Assembly (NCBI GenBank): GCA_023443515.1
Contig: JAEZUC010000087.1
Span: 1-64,000 of the forward strand
DNA length: 64,000 nt
DNA from: Bacillota bacterium
GTDB taxonomy: Bacteria; Bacillota; Clostridia; Acetivibrionales; DSM-1351
Reading direction: 5' to 3'
This document shows, piece after piece, positions 7,825 through 20,100 of the stretch (position 1 is the stretch's first letter; each line of letters opens with the position of its first letter). A program made the translations under genes and the position numbers. Below the pieces are notes generated by a model. That model saw only the letters and a program-made list of their open reading frames with translations, did no database searches and was not told where the DNA came from.

Positions 7825-9777
7825 ATGATAAGTGACGGCATGTTTCTGGCAATTCTATGTATTTCAGCCGTTGTATGTTTGATAACAGTATTCTATATAT
7901 TTGTATCAACGAAAGAAATAGTACGCAGGGAAAGGTATTTTAAGGGCGGAGGAATTAAAGGATTTATTAATTTTGTATTATCTCTTGCTTTTATGGGATG
8001 TATAGGCTATTGCCTTTATAATGTACCGCAAATACTGTTTTTCGGATCATCATGGAACAGCATGGAGAAGGTAGGGCCTGATAATCTTGAAAAAGTTATA
8101 ATTTGTTTATGTTTTGTAGTTTCTATTCTGTACATATATTTTGTATTAACTTCATTTTTTTATAAACCAAATGATAAACCATACTTTATGGTAATATCTC
8201 TTAGCATAATCAGCGGAATCGGAAATTCCATAGTCGTTTTTATAATAAACAGGGCACTTGGGATTCTGGCTGGAGACGTAGAAAAGTGGGCTCTAATAGA
8301 AAGCAGACTGTACATATTTTTTATATGCGGAATACTGCTTTTTACAGTAGCAGCCATGATTGTTAGGAAAAAACTCATATCTGTTACCAATAATATAATC
8401 TTTGAAAAACGTATCAGAATAATAGACAAAATATTAAAAGCTCCTTATGCAAAATTCTCATCGCTTGAAGATGGGAGTATTTATGCAGCATTAAATAATG
8501 ATACCGAAACAATAGGAAATTTCGTAGGGCATCTGGTGGCGGGTATAACAGGAGTTATTACACTGATAACTTGCTTTATATATCTTGCTATTCTTGATAA
8601 AAGAGGAACTCTGTTCTTCCTGATTGTGCTGATTGTTACAATAGGCATATTCCAACTGGCTGTGTCAGGGGCTCAAAAATTCTTTGAGCAGAACAGAAAC
8701 TATCAAACCACTTTCTTTAAAAATATTAAAGACCTTGTAGATGGCTTTAAAGAGCTCTATATCAGTACTAAAAAACGAATTGGCTTCAGAAGTGACATTG
8801 AAGCTAGTTGTGAGGCTTACCGTGATTCTCGTATAGCAGGGGACTTTAGATTTACAAATGTAACTATACTCGGAGAAATTCTGTATACAGGAGTAATTGG
8901 TGCCATCGTCTTCTCATTTCCAATACTATTTGACATACAAATCGCAACTCTACAAAACTTCGTACTTGTACTCTTATATATGGGAGGAATATTAAATGAG
9001 GCACTTTTTGCAATTGTTCCTACATGTATGAGAGTGGTGGTAAGCTGGAAAAGAATAAGTAGCTTTGCCAACAGCATTTCGGCAGATGAAGACTATAGAG
9101 ATTCTGAGATTGAAAACTCAGGGGAACACCTGACAATAGAATTCAGAGGTGTCAAGTTTACGTACAATACCGAAAGCGGTGAGTCATTTGCAGTAGGCCC
9201 CATAGACTATACTTTTAAATTTGGAGAAATAGTTTTTATAATGGGGGGCAACGGTAGCGGAAAATCAACTTTTGCGAAGCTCTTGACCGGTCTGTACCTG
9301 CCGGACGAAGGACAGGTGTTGGTAAACGGTAAAAGAGTAAATTCAAGAGAACTGGGAGAGTATTTTTCATCAGTTTACAGTGATTATCACCTCTTTGAAA
9401 AGTTGTACGGAATCGAATACAAGGACAAGCTTGACGACATAGAAAGATATCTTAAAATCCTTGGTATAGACAGTAAGGTTGAGATAAAGGACGGAGAATT
9501 CAGTACACTCAAGCTGTCTTCAGGACAGAGAAAAAGACTTGCTCTTTTGGTAAGCTACCTTGAGGATCGTCCTGCATATCTGTTTGATGAATGGGCCTCC
9601 GATCAGGACCCTGAATTCAGAAAGTTCTTTTACAAAACCCTTCTTCCGGAGCTGAAAGCAAGAGGAAAAGCTGTAATAGCAATAACTCACGATGATAAAT
9701 ATTTTGATGAAGCAGATAGGATAATCAAAATGGACATGGGGAAGATAGTCAGCAGTATTATATCGGTAAATGTGTAA
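7825..9777 (+). CDS. SyrD/PvdE-like cyclic-peptide-type exporter (fused permease-ATPase ABC protein)
   Basis: 650 aa. The N-terminal half carries about nine hydrophobic segments; three (about 6-27, 46-73, 91-113) precede the usual six-TM exporter core, an extension relative to the roughly 550-residue SyrD family. The ATPase domain spans about 430-645: Walker A GGNGSGKST, signature LSSGQRKRLAL, Walker B with the family-specific FDEWASDQDPEF, then a switch His in AITHDD. The DEWASDQDP string is characteristic of exporters for non-ribosomal peptides and siderophores (SyrD, PvdE). GGAG lies three bases before the ATG. First gene of the biosynthetic operon; it should export the finished or nearly finished product. 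Confidence 0.9.
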   Translation: MISDGMFLAILCISAVVCLITVFYIFVSTKEIVRRERYFKGGGIKGFINFVLSLAFMGCIGYCLYNVPQILFFGSSWNSMEKVGPDNLEKVIICLCFVVSILYIYFVLTSFFYKPNDKPYFMVISLSIISGIGNSIVVFIINRALGILAGDVEKWALIESRLYIFFICGILLFTVAAMIVRKKLISVTNNIIFEKRIRIIDKILKAPYAKFSSLEDGSIYAALNNDTETIGNFVGHLVAGITGVITLITCFIYLAILDKRGTLFFLIVLIVTIGIFQLAVSGAQKFFEQNRNYQTTFFKNIKDLVDGFKELYISTKKRIGFRSDIEASCEAYRDSRIAGDFRFTNVTILGEILYTGVIGAIVFSFPILFDIQIATLQNFVLVLLYMGGILNEALFAIVPTCMRVVVSWKRISSFANSISADEDYRDSEIENSGEHLTIEFRGVKFTYNTESGESFAVGPIDYTFKFGEIVFIMGGNGSGKSTFAKLLTGLYLPDEGQVLVNGKRVNSRELGEYFSSVYSDYHLFEKLYGIEYKDKLDDIERYLKILGIDSKVEIKDGEFSTLKLSSGQRKRLALLVSYLEDRPAYLFDEWASDQDPEFRKFFYKTLLPELKARGKAVIAITHDDKYFDEADRIIKMDMGKIVSSIISVNV

Positions 9778-9790
9778 TGGGGGAGTCAGA

Positions 9791-11089
9791 ATGAAAAGAT
9801 TATTTGCAGGATTATTATTTATATTAATGGTTTTTCAGACTGCATGCACACAAGATCTTTCCGTAGCAGAAGGTTTGGCGGATTATAAGGTTAACGGTGT
9901 AACTATAACGGATAAAGGAAACTATTTCAGTGTTGTACTTGATTTTACAAAAGGCTTAAGCCACAGGGAGATAGGAAAAGAATTTGCCAGAGGAATACTT
10001 TTGGCTGTACCTGACTATGAAGCTTTGGTTGATTCCTACATAGCCGAAAACCTTTTTAAAAGTGAATATAATGAAGCATTCTGGAGAGTTGATGATATAA
10101 AAAAACAGATTAAAAAAGAATACAGAGAAGAAATTGAAGGTATGTCGGAAGTGTTTTCCGGCGGTGATAAAAATGTCAGGGGAGATAACAAAATTTCAAA
10201 GGACGAGTTTTTCATGTTCAATTTATTCCTTGACGTTATCAGATCTACACAGTGCAGTTTTGTATCAGTATTTGGCTCACAGAGTGCAACGGGGAAAACA
10301 ATTACAGGCAGAATTCTCGATTGGTATGGAGGAGATAAAAACCAACTGCCCAGAATTCAGGCTGTTATAACCATGAAAAACCCAACGGGAAGTATATGTT
10401 CCATCGGATACATGGGCTTTATGGGTATAATAACGGGTTTTAACGATAGAAAGATATTCGCTGCGGTTCAGGAATCAACATCAGGGGCTGCATATTCGGC
10501 GGCAGGAAAAAGGTCTTACCCGTTGGATTTAAGATATGCCCTGGAGAATACTGACAAAATGAAAAATACTATCGGTTTTATGATGGATGAAAACAAACAG
10601 TATGCGGTAAATCACCTTATTGTATTTTCTGACCCTGATGAGAGTAAAGTTCTTGAGAATAATTTCAGCGGAAGGGGTACCGGAACGGAACGGGTAAGGC
10701 GTGCCGTCAGAACGGATGAATCAAGGCTTAATAAAGGTGTTTTATGGGGAATAAAGGACGCAGTTGCTTCTGTAAATTCATTTATTCTGGAAGGCAGCAC
10801 CGACAATCATACAAGAAATAAATTCAATACAAGAAGATGGAAATATATTAAAGAGCAACTGTCCGGAAAACAATCAAAGTTTTTACCGGAGGATATCAAA
10901 AACATCATGACTTACACCAAAGGCTCACCGAGGGCTTTGCTGGATACAAAGTATCTGTATACTAAAGCGACACTGAGTATGACTTTATTTCAGCCTGATA
11001 CCCTTTCCCTGGAAGTATATTTTTTTCCGAGGAATACGTTGAAAGTGCCTAACAAACCTACTTTTGAGAAAATATCTGTATTTCAATAA
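9791..11089 (+). CDS. Lipoprotein C45-type Ntn hydrolase / acyltransferase
   Basis: ATG at 9791 follows GGGGGAG; an upstream in-frame ATG (9770) overlaps the exporter gene and lacks an SD. Residues 1-18 plus lipobox FQTAC give a lipoprotein anchored through Cys19. The putative nucleophile is Cys155 in STQCSFVSVFG, followed by TITGRILDW; this Cys plus 'GR.LDW' pattern is typical of autoprocessing penicillin-acyltransferase/NAAA-like (C45) Ntn enzymes, which cleave their own chain before the Cys and then hydrolyse or transfer amide-linked acyl groups. Its place between exporter and synthetase, outside the membrane, suggests late trimming of an acyl-amide from the product, analogous to PvdQ in pyoverdine maturation. 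The reaction itself is inferred. Confidence 0.78.
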   Translation: MKRLFAGLLFILMVFQTACTQDLSVAEGLADYKVNGVTITDKGNYFSVVLDFTKGLSHREIGKEFARGILLAVPDYEALVDSYIAENLFKSEYNEAFWRVDDIKKQIKKEYREEIEGMSEVFSGGDKNVRGDNKISKDEFFMFNLFLDVIRSTQCSFVSVFGSQSATGKTITGRILDWYGGDKNQLPRIQAVITMKNPTGSICSIGYMGFMGIITGFNDRKIFAAVQESTSGAAYSAAGKRSYPLDLRYALENTDKMKNTIGFMMDENKQYAVNHLIVFSDPDESKVLENNFSGRGTGTERVRRAVRTDESRLNKGVLWGIKDAVASVNSFILEGSTDNHTRNKFNTRRWKYIKEQLSGKQSKFLPEDIKNIMTYTKGSPRALLDTKYLYTKATLSMTLFQPDTLSLEVYFFPRNTLKVPNKPTFEKISVFQ

Positions 11090-11115
11090 TAATAGTTTAA
11101 CAGGTGGTGAAAAGA

Positions 11116-14100
11116 ATGTATGCTTTTAAAACATTAGTAGATTTGATTGTTTCAAGACAAGACGAAACATCAAGAGGTATCACATTTATACTAAGTGAAG
11201 CAGAAGAACATTTTGTATCCTACGGAGAGCTTTACCTTGGAGCAAGGACTCTGTTATACAGTTTACAGTCATCAGGCTTCAAAAAAGGCGATGAAGTAAT
11301 ATTTCAGATAGATAACAACAGACAATTCATGTTTGCCTTTTGGGCATGCATACTGGGCGGGATGATTCCCGTTCCGGTTACAACAGGGACAAATGACGAA
11401 CACAAACTAAAGCTGTTTAAAATATGGGATATACTGAAAAATCCTAAAATGCTGGCATCTGACGATTTTTTTGCAAGACTCAAAGTTTTTGGAGACAAAA
11501 ATGGTTTATTGGAACAAGTTGACATAATGCAAACGAGAACCTTGAGCATAGAGAATTTAGAAAAAACAGATTGTCTGGGAGAAATAGAAAAAGCCGGAGA
11601 AAATGATATAGCATTTATTCAGTTTTCCTCAGGCTCTACAGGCGACCCAAAAGGTGTAATAATAACCCACAGGAATGTATTGTACGATATAGGCTCGGTT
11701 ATACGTTGGGTAAATATAAATAAAGAGGATTCCGGGTTGAACTGGATGCCCCTGACCCATGATATGGGCCTAATAGGTACACATATAAAGGATGTAATTG
11801 CATGTATAAACCAATACAATATTGAGACACAGTTGTTTATAAGACACCCTTCATTATGGATACAAAAGGCCAGTGAACACAAGGTTACACTATTGTATTC
11901 ACCTAATTTCGGGTACAAGCATTTTCTAACCTTCTTCAAACCTGAAGTAAAGAAGGACTGGGATTTATCAAAGGTCAGGCTTATATATAACGGTGCTGAA
12001 CCCATATCCTATGAATTATGTGATGAATTCCTGGAAAAGCTGGCGACCTATGGCTTAAAGAGAAACTCCATGTATACAGTTTACGGTCTTGCAGAGGGAA
12101 CTATTGCAGTAACATTTCCAAGACTTGGTGATGACATGAGGTTCATAACCCTTGACCGTAATTATCTGAATATAGGTGACACTGTAAGAGAAGTCAGCAA
12201 AGAAGACAGCAGAGGCTGTAGCTTTGCTGATGAGGGATATCCCATATATGACTGCTATGTAAAAATTTGTAATATGAAAAATAATGACATAGGAGAGAAC
12301 AAAATAGGCTATATATGCATATCTGGTGCCAATGTCACTTCCGGCTACTATAACAACGAAGCAGCAACCCGCAAAGCAATAACAAAAGATGGCTGGCTCA
12401 ATACAGGTGATTTGGGCTTTATGAGGGATGGAAGGCTTGTTATAACAGGTCGTGCCAAGGATGTAATCTTTGTAAAGGGGCAAAACTACTATTCACATGA
12501 TATTGAGCGTGTTGCACAGGAGGCTGAGGGCATTGACCTTGGAAAAATTGTTGCGGTGGGTGCCTTTAACGAAAAAATCAAGTCGGATGAACTGATACTA
12601 TTTGTACTGTTTAAAATGAAGGCAGATAAGTTCATAGGATTAGTTCAAAGTCTTAGAAAATTAATTAGTGAGAGAATGGGAATTGAAGTGTCGCAGGTGA
12701 TTCCCATAAAAAGTATTCCGAAAACTACCAGTGGAAAAGTACAACGTTATAAGCTTAGGGAAAGCTACATTAACGGCGAGTACGATGCCATAAAAAAAGA
12801 AATAGAATTACTTTTGGCGTCTGAAGCCCATATAAGACAAATTGACAAGCCTGAAAATGAAATACAGGCAAAACTGGTAAATATATGGCAAGAGGTACTG
12901 GGAGTAAAGAAGGTCGGCATAAAAGACAATATTTTTGAATTGGGTGGAGATTCTTTAAAGATAACCCAAATGGCCTCCCGCATAAGAGAAGAATTCGGAG
13001 TTGAATTGGAACAGACGATTTTGTTTGAAAACCCTGTGCTGAGCGTCCTTGCTGAAATCATTGAAAAATCGGACAAAACATCAGAAGATAAAAATCCAAT
13101 ACAGCGTTATTCCAAGAAGGATGTTTTACCCCTTTCATATGCTCAGCACCGGATATGGTTTCTTGACAGACTAAACACTGAACTAATCCGCTCTAAGTCC
13201 CCCACCTCTGAGGATGGTGGGTGCCAAAGAGCGGATAAGTCCAGTATGGACTCGACTAACATTCAGCGGGAGTTGAATCTACCGCTGAACGAAGTCTCGT
13301 TCAACGAAAACAGCTCCCAATATATGTTGTATTCAGGTCTTAATATAAAAGGAACCCTGAATTATGACATACTGTTGAAAAGCTTCAATACAATTATAGA
13401 AAGACATGAGAGCCTGAGAACTTCATTTTTTGAAGAGGACGGACAGCCTGTACAAACAGTACAAGAAGGGGTCTTAATGGACTTGCCTTTTATAAAGCTT
13501 GATAAAATTCCTTTTGAGGTGAGAAAAAGCCAAGCAATGGTTCTTGCAAAAGAAGAAATCAGCTGTCCCTTTAACTTAAAAAAGGCACCTCTTATAAGAG
13601 GAAAATTGTTTCAGCTTGATACAGACGAATATATACTGATTCTTGTAGCCCACCATATAGTATTTGACGGGTGGTCATTCAAGGTACTGCTGAAAGAACT
13701 GGAGATATTATATAACTCCTATTTACAAAATGAACAATATGTATTGCCTGAACTGAAAATCACGTATACGGATTATGCATACTGGCAAATAGACAGATAT
13801 AAAGAAAGTACTATTCAAAAACAGCTTGACTATTGGAAAGAAAAGCTATGCGGAAAGCTTCCTGTATTGGAACTGCCTTTTTCAAAGCAAAGGCCCACTG
13901 TACAAACCTATAATGGTTCCAATTTCAGATTCAGCCTTTCAAGAGAGTTGTATGAAAAACTTAAAAGTGCGGCGGAACAGGAAGGTGCCACACTTTATAT
14001 GATTTTATTAGCAGCCTTTAAGTTTTTACTTTTTAAATATACCGGACAAGAAGATATAATCATAGGTTCACCTGTAGCAAACAGAAATCGTTCCGAGCTG

Positions 14101-17100
14101 GAACCGATGATAGGTTTCTTTACTAACAACCTGATTATCAGGACAGCTTTCAGCGAGAATAACAGTTTCCGTGAACTATTGAGAAATGTCAGAAATGTTA
14201 CCCTTGAGGCATACTCTAATCAGGATGTTCCTTTTGAAAAAATAGTTGAAGAACTTAAACTGGAACGTGACATGAGTCGCAATCCCCTTTTCCAGGTGTT
14301 TTTCAATCTTCAGGATACTCCCGTAACAGAAGCAAGGCTGTCTGGCATGAGTATTTCAAGTGTTTATTTAGAGGGTGAAACATCAAGGTTTGATCTGTCT
14401 GTTGACATAAACCACAACGGGTCGGGCCTTGAGGTAAATTTTGAATTTAATACGGACTTATTTGATGCAGACACCATAGAACGAGTGGCAGCACACTACA
14501 CTAACGTTTTGGAAAAATTAACTGCAAATTTCGAAACACAAATCAAAAGGTTTGAAATATTAAGTTCAGAGGAGAGTAAAACCTTACTGGAAGGCTGGAA
14601 CAATACCCGTGTGGATTTTGAAAGTGATTTGTGGACAAAATTCTTTGAAGACAAGGTTTTAAGTAATCCTAATGCCGTTGCTGTAGTAAAGGGAAATAAA
14701 AAACTTTCCTACGGAGAGCTTGACAAAAGGGCTAACCGGCTTGCAAATTACCTTGTATCTCTGGGAGTTTGCCCTGAAACCATAGTAGGTATATATATGG
14801 AACGCTCCATAGATATGCTTACGGCTCTAGTGGGCATTCACAAGTCAGGTGGAGCATACCTTCCTATGGACCCCGTTTTTCCAAAGGACAGGCTGGAGTT
14901 TATGCTGGATAATGCACAAGTTCCTATAATTCTCACTGATAACACAATCAAAGATACATTGCCTGCAAATAAAGCTAAAATACTATGCATCGACGAGGAA
15001 TGGGAGAAAATATCGATACAAAGTCCGGAAAAACCTGAAAACAGGGCGACTACAGATAATCTCGCATATGTAATTTATACTTCAGGCTCCACAGGAAATC
15101 CAAAGGGTGTACAGATTGAACACCGTGCATTGACAAATTTTTTGCTATCAATGTGTACAAGTACTAACATAACCGAAAAAGACAGGCTTCTGGCTGTAAC
15201 CACTCTTTCATTTGATATTGCAGGCCTTGAAATGCTGCTTCCATTGGTAACAGGCGCTACGGTTATAATTGCAGGAAGAGATGAAGTAATAGACGGAGAA
15301 AAACTTATAGAACTAATAGACAAACATGATATTTCAGTTATGCAGGCAACTCCTGCCACATGGCGATTACTTTTGGAAGCAGGATGGAAGGGGTGCAGCA
15401 GTCTTAAAATATTGTGCGGAGGAGAGGCACTGCCAAGAGAACTGGCAAATGAGTTGATAGACAGGTGTTCATGCCTATGGAATGTTTACGGGCCAACTGA
15501 GACTACAATATGGTCTACAATAATGCAGCTGGATTCAAAAGAAGGCCCGGTATCCATAGGAAAACCAATTGCAAATACAACGGTATATATACTTGATAAA
15601 GATATGAAGCCAACTCCTGTAGGGGTTCCGGGAGAATTATATATTGGGGGAGCAGGCCTGGCAAGGGGATATTTAAAGCTTCCACAGTTAACCCAAGAGA
15701 AATTTATACCCAACCCTTTCAGTAGAGAGGAAGGCTCCAGATTATATAAAACAGGAGATATTGTCAGGTTTATGCCTGATGGAAATATAGAATTTGTGGG
15801 ACGAGGAGATCATCAGGTCAAAATACGCGGTTTCCGAATAGAACTGGGTGAAATAGAGACACTTTTAAACAAAAATACTCAGATAAGTCAGAGTGTAGTT
15901 GTATGCAAGGAAGTAGTTCCGGGGGAAAAAGCGATTATAGCCTATGTTATCACAAAAACAAAGGAAACAGATACAGTCGGGTTAAGGGACTACCTCAGAG
16001 AAAGCCTGCCGGACTATATGATACCTTCGTATTTTGTAATGCTTGAATCCTTCCCGATGACACCAAACAATAAAATAGACAGAAAGTCTCTGCCAATGCC
16101 TGAAAAAACCACCCATGGAGCAAGTTCAGACATAACAACATCGTCAAATGATGTACAGAAAACGGTATCAGACATATGGAAAGAAGTTTTATCCAGAGAA
16201 AACATTGGTTTTAATGAAAATTTCTTTGATCTGGGTGGACATTCTCTGCTATTAGCCAAAGTACGAAGTAAAATATTGAAACAAATGAATATAGATTTGC
16301 AAATAATGGATTTATTTAAGTATCCCACAGTTAACACGCTGTCAGAATACCTGGAACAAAAACAAGGCAAAAAAGCATCTGTTGTACAAAACAAAACAAA
16401 TATGCCTGAAACCACACTTTTAAAAAGCAATGACATAGCTGTTATAGGCATGAGTGCAAGAGTACCGGGTGCAAAGAATATAAAGGAATTCTGGGAAAAT
16501 CTCTGTCAGGGAAGGGAATCAATAACCCGCTTCAGTGACCAAGAAATAATAGCAGAGGGCATAGCTCCCGAACTTTTAAAAAAGCCGGAATATGTGAAGG
16601 CTTGGGGCGTTGTAGAGGATGCTGACAAATTTGATGCACAATTTTTCGGCTTTAATCCCAGAGAAGCGGAAATACTTGACCCCCAGCAGAGAATATTCCT
16701 TGAAGAAGCTTGGAAGGCAATGGAGGATGCCGGCTGTGATTCAGAAAGGTTCAACGGTGCAATAGGAACCTTTGCCAGTGTCGGCATGAATACATATATT
16801 AAAAATCTTTCAGGTGACGGCGAATACGGCAATGTTGCCAATGATTACCAGATAATGATTAATAACGACAAAGACTTTCTTGCCACCAGAATAGCGTATA
16901 AGCTAAATCTGGAAGGGCCCGGAATAACCGTTCAGACGGCCTGCTCGTCCTCAATGGTTGCCGTACATCTTGCTTGCAAGAGTCTTTTGAATAAAGAATG
17001 TGATATGGCCTTGGCAGGCGGTGTAAGTATAAGGCTTCCGCAAAAAACAGGTTATTTGTATCAGGAAGGTATGATACTGTCACCGGATGGTCATTGCAGA

Positions 17101-20100
17101 GCCTTTGATGAAAAAGCAAAAGGGACGGTAGGAGGAAACGGAGCCGGAGTAGTTGTTCTAAAAAGACTGGAGGATGCCATAGCACAGGGGGATAACATCT
17201 GTGCAGTAATAAAGGCAACTGCGGTGAACAATGACGGGTCGCTGAAAGTAGGTTACACTGCCCCGAGAATTGAAGGTGAAGCGGGAGTTATTGCAAAGGC
17301 ACAGGAACTTGCCGGAGTAAGTCCTGACACCATTACATATATTGAAGCCCACGGAACAGGTACACCACTAGGAGACCCTATAGAAATAGAAGCACTGGGA
17401 AAGGTGTTCAGTGAAAAAACTAATAAGAAGAATTATTGTGCAGTTGGTTCCGTCAAAACGAACATAGGCCATCTGGATGCGGCATCAGGGGTAATAGGAC
17501 TTATAAAAACAGTTCTTTCCATTAAGAACGGCAAAATACCTCCAAGTCTCAATTTTAATAAGCCTAACCCAAAGTGTGATTTTGAAAACGGGCATTTCTT
17601 TGTAAATACAGAGCTGTGCGACTGGAAAACTGATAGTATGCCCCGCAGAGCAGGAGTAAGCTCATTTGGAATTGGAGGTACAAATGCACATGCAGTTCTT
17701 GAGCAAGCTCCTGTAAAAAGAAATACAGCACCGGGAAAACAAAGAAAATTACTGATATTTTCCGCAAAAACACCAAGCGCTTTATTATCGATGACATCAA
17801 ACTTTGCAGGATACTTAAAAGAAAATTTCGATGTAGATATGAACGATGCGTCATATACTCTGAAATTGGGACGCAGAGAGTTTGAGTACAGATGCTGTCT
17901 TGTTTGCAGTACAAGGGAAGAAGCAATAGAAGCAATAGAAAATGATAATTTGATATACGCCAACCATGTAAACATTGAGAAAAGCTATAACCCGGAAAAA
18001 TTGAAGGAGTATACCGAGGAAGAACTGGGACTTTTCTGGATCCTAGGTGAAAAAATAGATTGGGTCAGCTTATATGAAGGACAAGTAAGAAATAAGATAA
18101 ATCTTCCCACGTACCCCTTTGAAGGGAAATCCTACTGGGCAAAGCCAAAAAAAGCAGATATTAAGGACATAAAGGATTATTTTTATGCACCGTTATGGAA
18201 ACAGACTCTTTACAATATTCCATTAGAGCTGACACTGCCTGAGAATGTGAAATCCATACTGGTGCTGGCAGAAAAAAATACCTTTGTAAATAAGTATTTG
18301 GAGCTTCTGAGAAAGGCCGGGGCAGAGGTTCTTGAGGCCAATCCTAAACAGCAACAGGACTATGACGTATTACTAACAGAACTGAAAAATCAGGGACAAC
18401 TGCCGGACAGAATTATAAATATGCTGGGTATTTCAAATGAAAACCGAGGCAAGGCCCTTTTCTACAGTATGCTGTACCTTTCAAAAGCACTGGGAAAGCA
18501 GGAGATAAAAAAAGAAATATCAATTATTGTCCTCACAAACGCAATGCAAAAGGTCTCGGGTGAAGCAGTGCTGTATCCGGAAAAAGCTTTGGTACTGGGG
18601 CCTTGCAGGGTAATACCCAAAGAATATGAAAATATCAAGTGCAGAAGTGTGGATTTTATGCTTTGTGAGGATGGCAATCCATTTGAAAGAGAGCTGTTGG
18701 AGCAACTTTTGTATGAAACCTGCTGTGATTCCGAGGATACAACAATAGCGTACAGAGGGGACACTCGATGGATTCAAAGCTTTGATAAAATGGAACTTCA
18801 GAATACAAAGAAGCCTGTACTTCAAATAAAAAACAATGGGACTTATCTTATAACAGGCGGATTGGGCGGAATCGGACTGGTACTGGCAGAAAACCTTGCC
18901 CAAAAGGAAAAAGTAAATCTAGTCCTTGTGGGACGCTCATCATTCCCTGAAATGGATAAGTGGGATGAATGGCTGAAAGATAAGGGAGAGGCTGACAAAA
19001 ACTCCATAAAAATAAGAGTCTTAAAGCATATAAGAGAACTTGGTTCTGAGGTTATTATCTGTCGTGGAAATGTTGACAATGCGGAAGAAATGATAGAAGT
19101 ACGTCAGCAGATTTGGAATCGCTTTGGTAAAGTAGACGGTGTAATTCATGCAGCCGGAAATCCCGGGGGCGGAATGATTCAGATAAAAGAAGAAAGCTTT
19201 GTTGAAAAGGTATTTGCACCAAAGGTTGAGGGAACACAGGTGTTGTATGAAGTACTAAAGGATTGCAACCCGGATTTCTTTATTATGAGTTCTTCACTGA
19301 ATTCAATAACCGGAGGATTTGGACAGGCAGATTACAGCGCTGCTAACAATTATATGGATGCATTTGCAAATGCACATGATTCCAGACACGGAACACGATT
19401 TGTATCAATAAACTGGGACAGATGGCCCGGAGTGGGTATGGCTAAGGGCAATAAAAAACCCATTCATCCGTTAATTGAAAGAAAAATATCTGATACTAAG
19501 GATAAAGTCGTATATTTTACACGTCTGAATCCCAAGAAAGACTGGGTGCTGAGTGAACACCTTGTGATGGGAATTCCTACAATAGCAGGAACTACCTATA
19601 TAGAAATGGCCAGAGCTGCATTTGCAGATATAAATGGAGACAAACCTGTAGAATTTTCAGATGTGACTTTCTTAACTCCAATGGCAGTTAGGGAAAACGA
19701 AGAACAGGATGTATTGACAATTTTGGAAAGGAAAGACAAATACTATGAATTCAAAATATTCAGCAGACTCCATTCAAAAGTGGAAGACAACCCTTGGAGA
19801 GAACACGTACAGGGAAAGATTGCAGCTACAATTGACCCGGAATACAAACAAATTGATCTTATTGGAGAAGCAGACAGTTTTAATCAGAAAACGATTGATT
19901 ACATTAAAAAAGATATTAAAGAATTTATAAGTTTCGGGAGCAGGTGGAGGACACTGAAAAGGCTTGGTTTCCACGGCAGAAAAGGAATTGCAGAGATAGA
20001 GATGTCCCCGGAATTTATAGATGACTTAAAGTACTTTAATATACATCCTTCTCTTTTGGATGTTGCTACCGGTTCGGTACGGCTGGCATCCAAAAGAAAT

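Noticed and set aside
13183..13308. Reading the insertion as a frameshift, pseudogene or complete insertion sequence
   Set aside because: The frame is kept on both sides, all downstream motifs are intact, and no transposase or TnpB gene is present.
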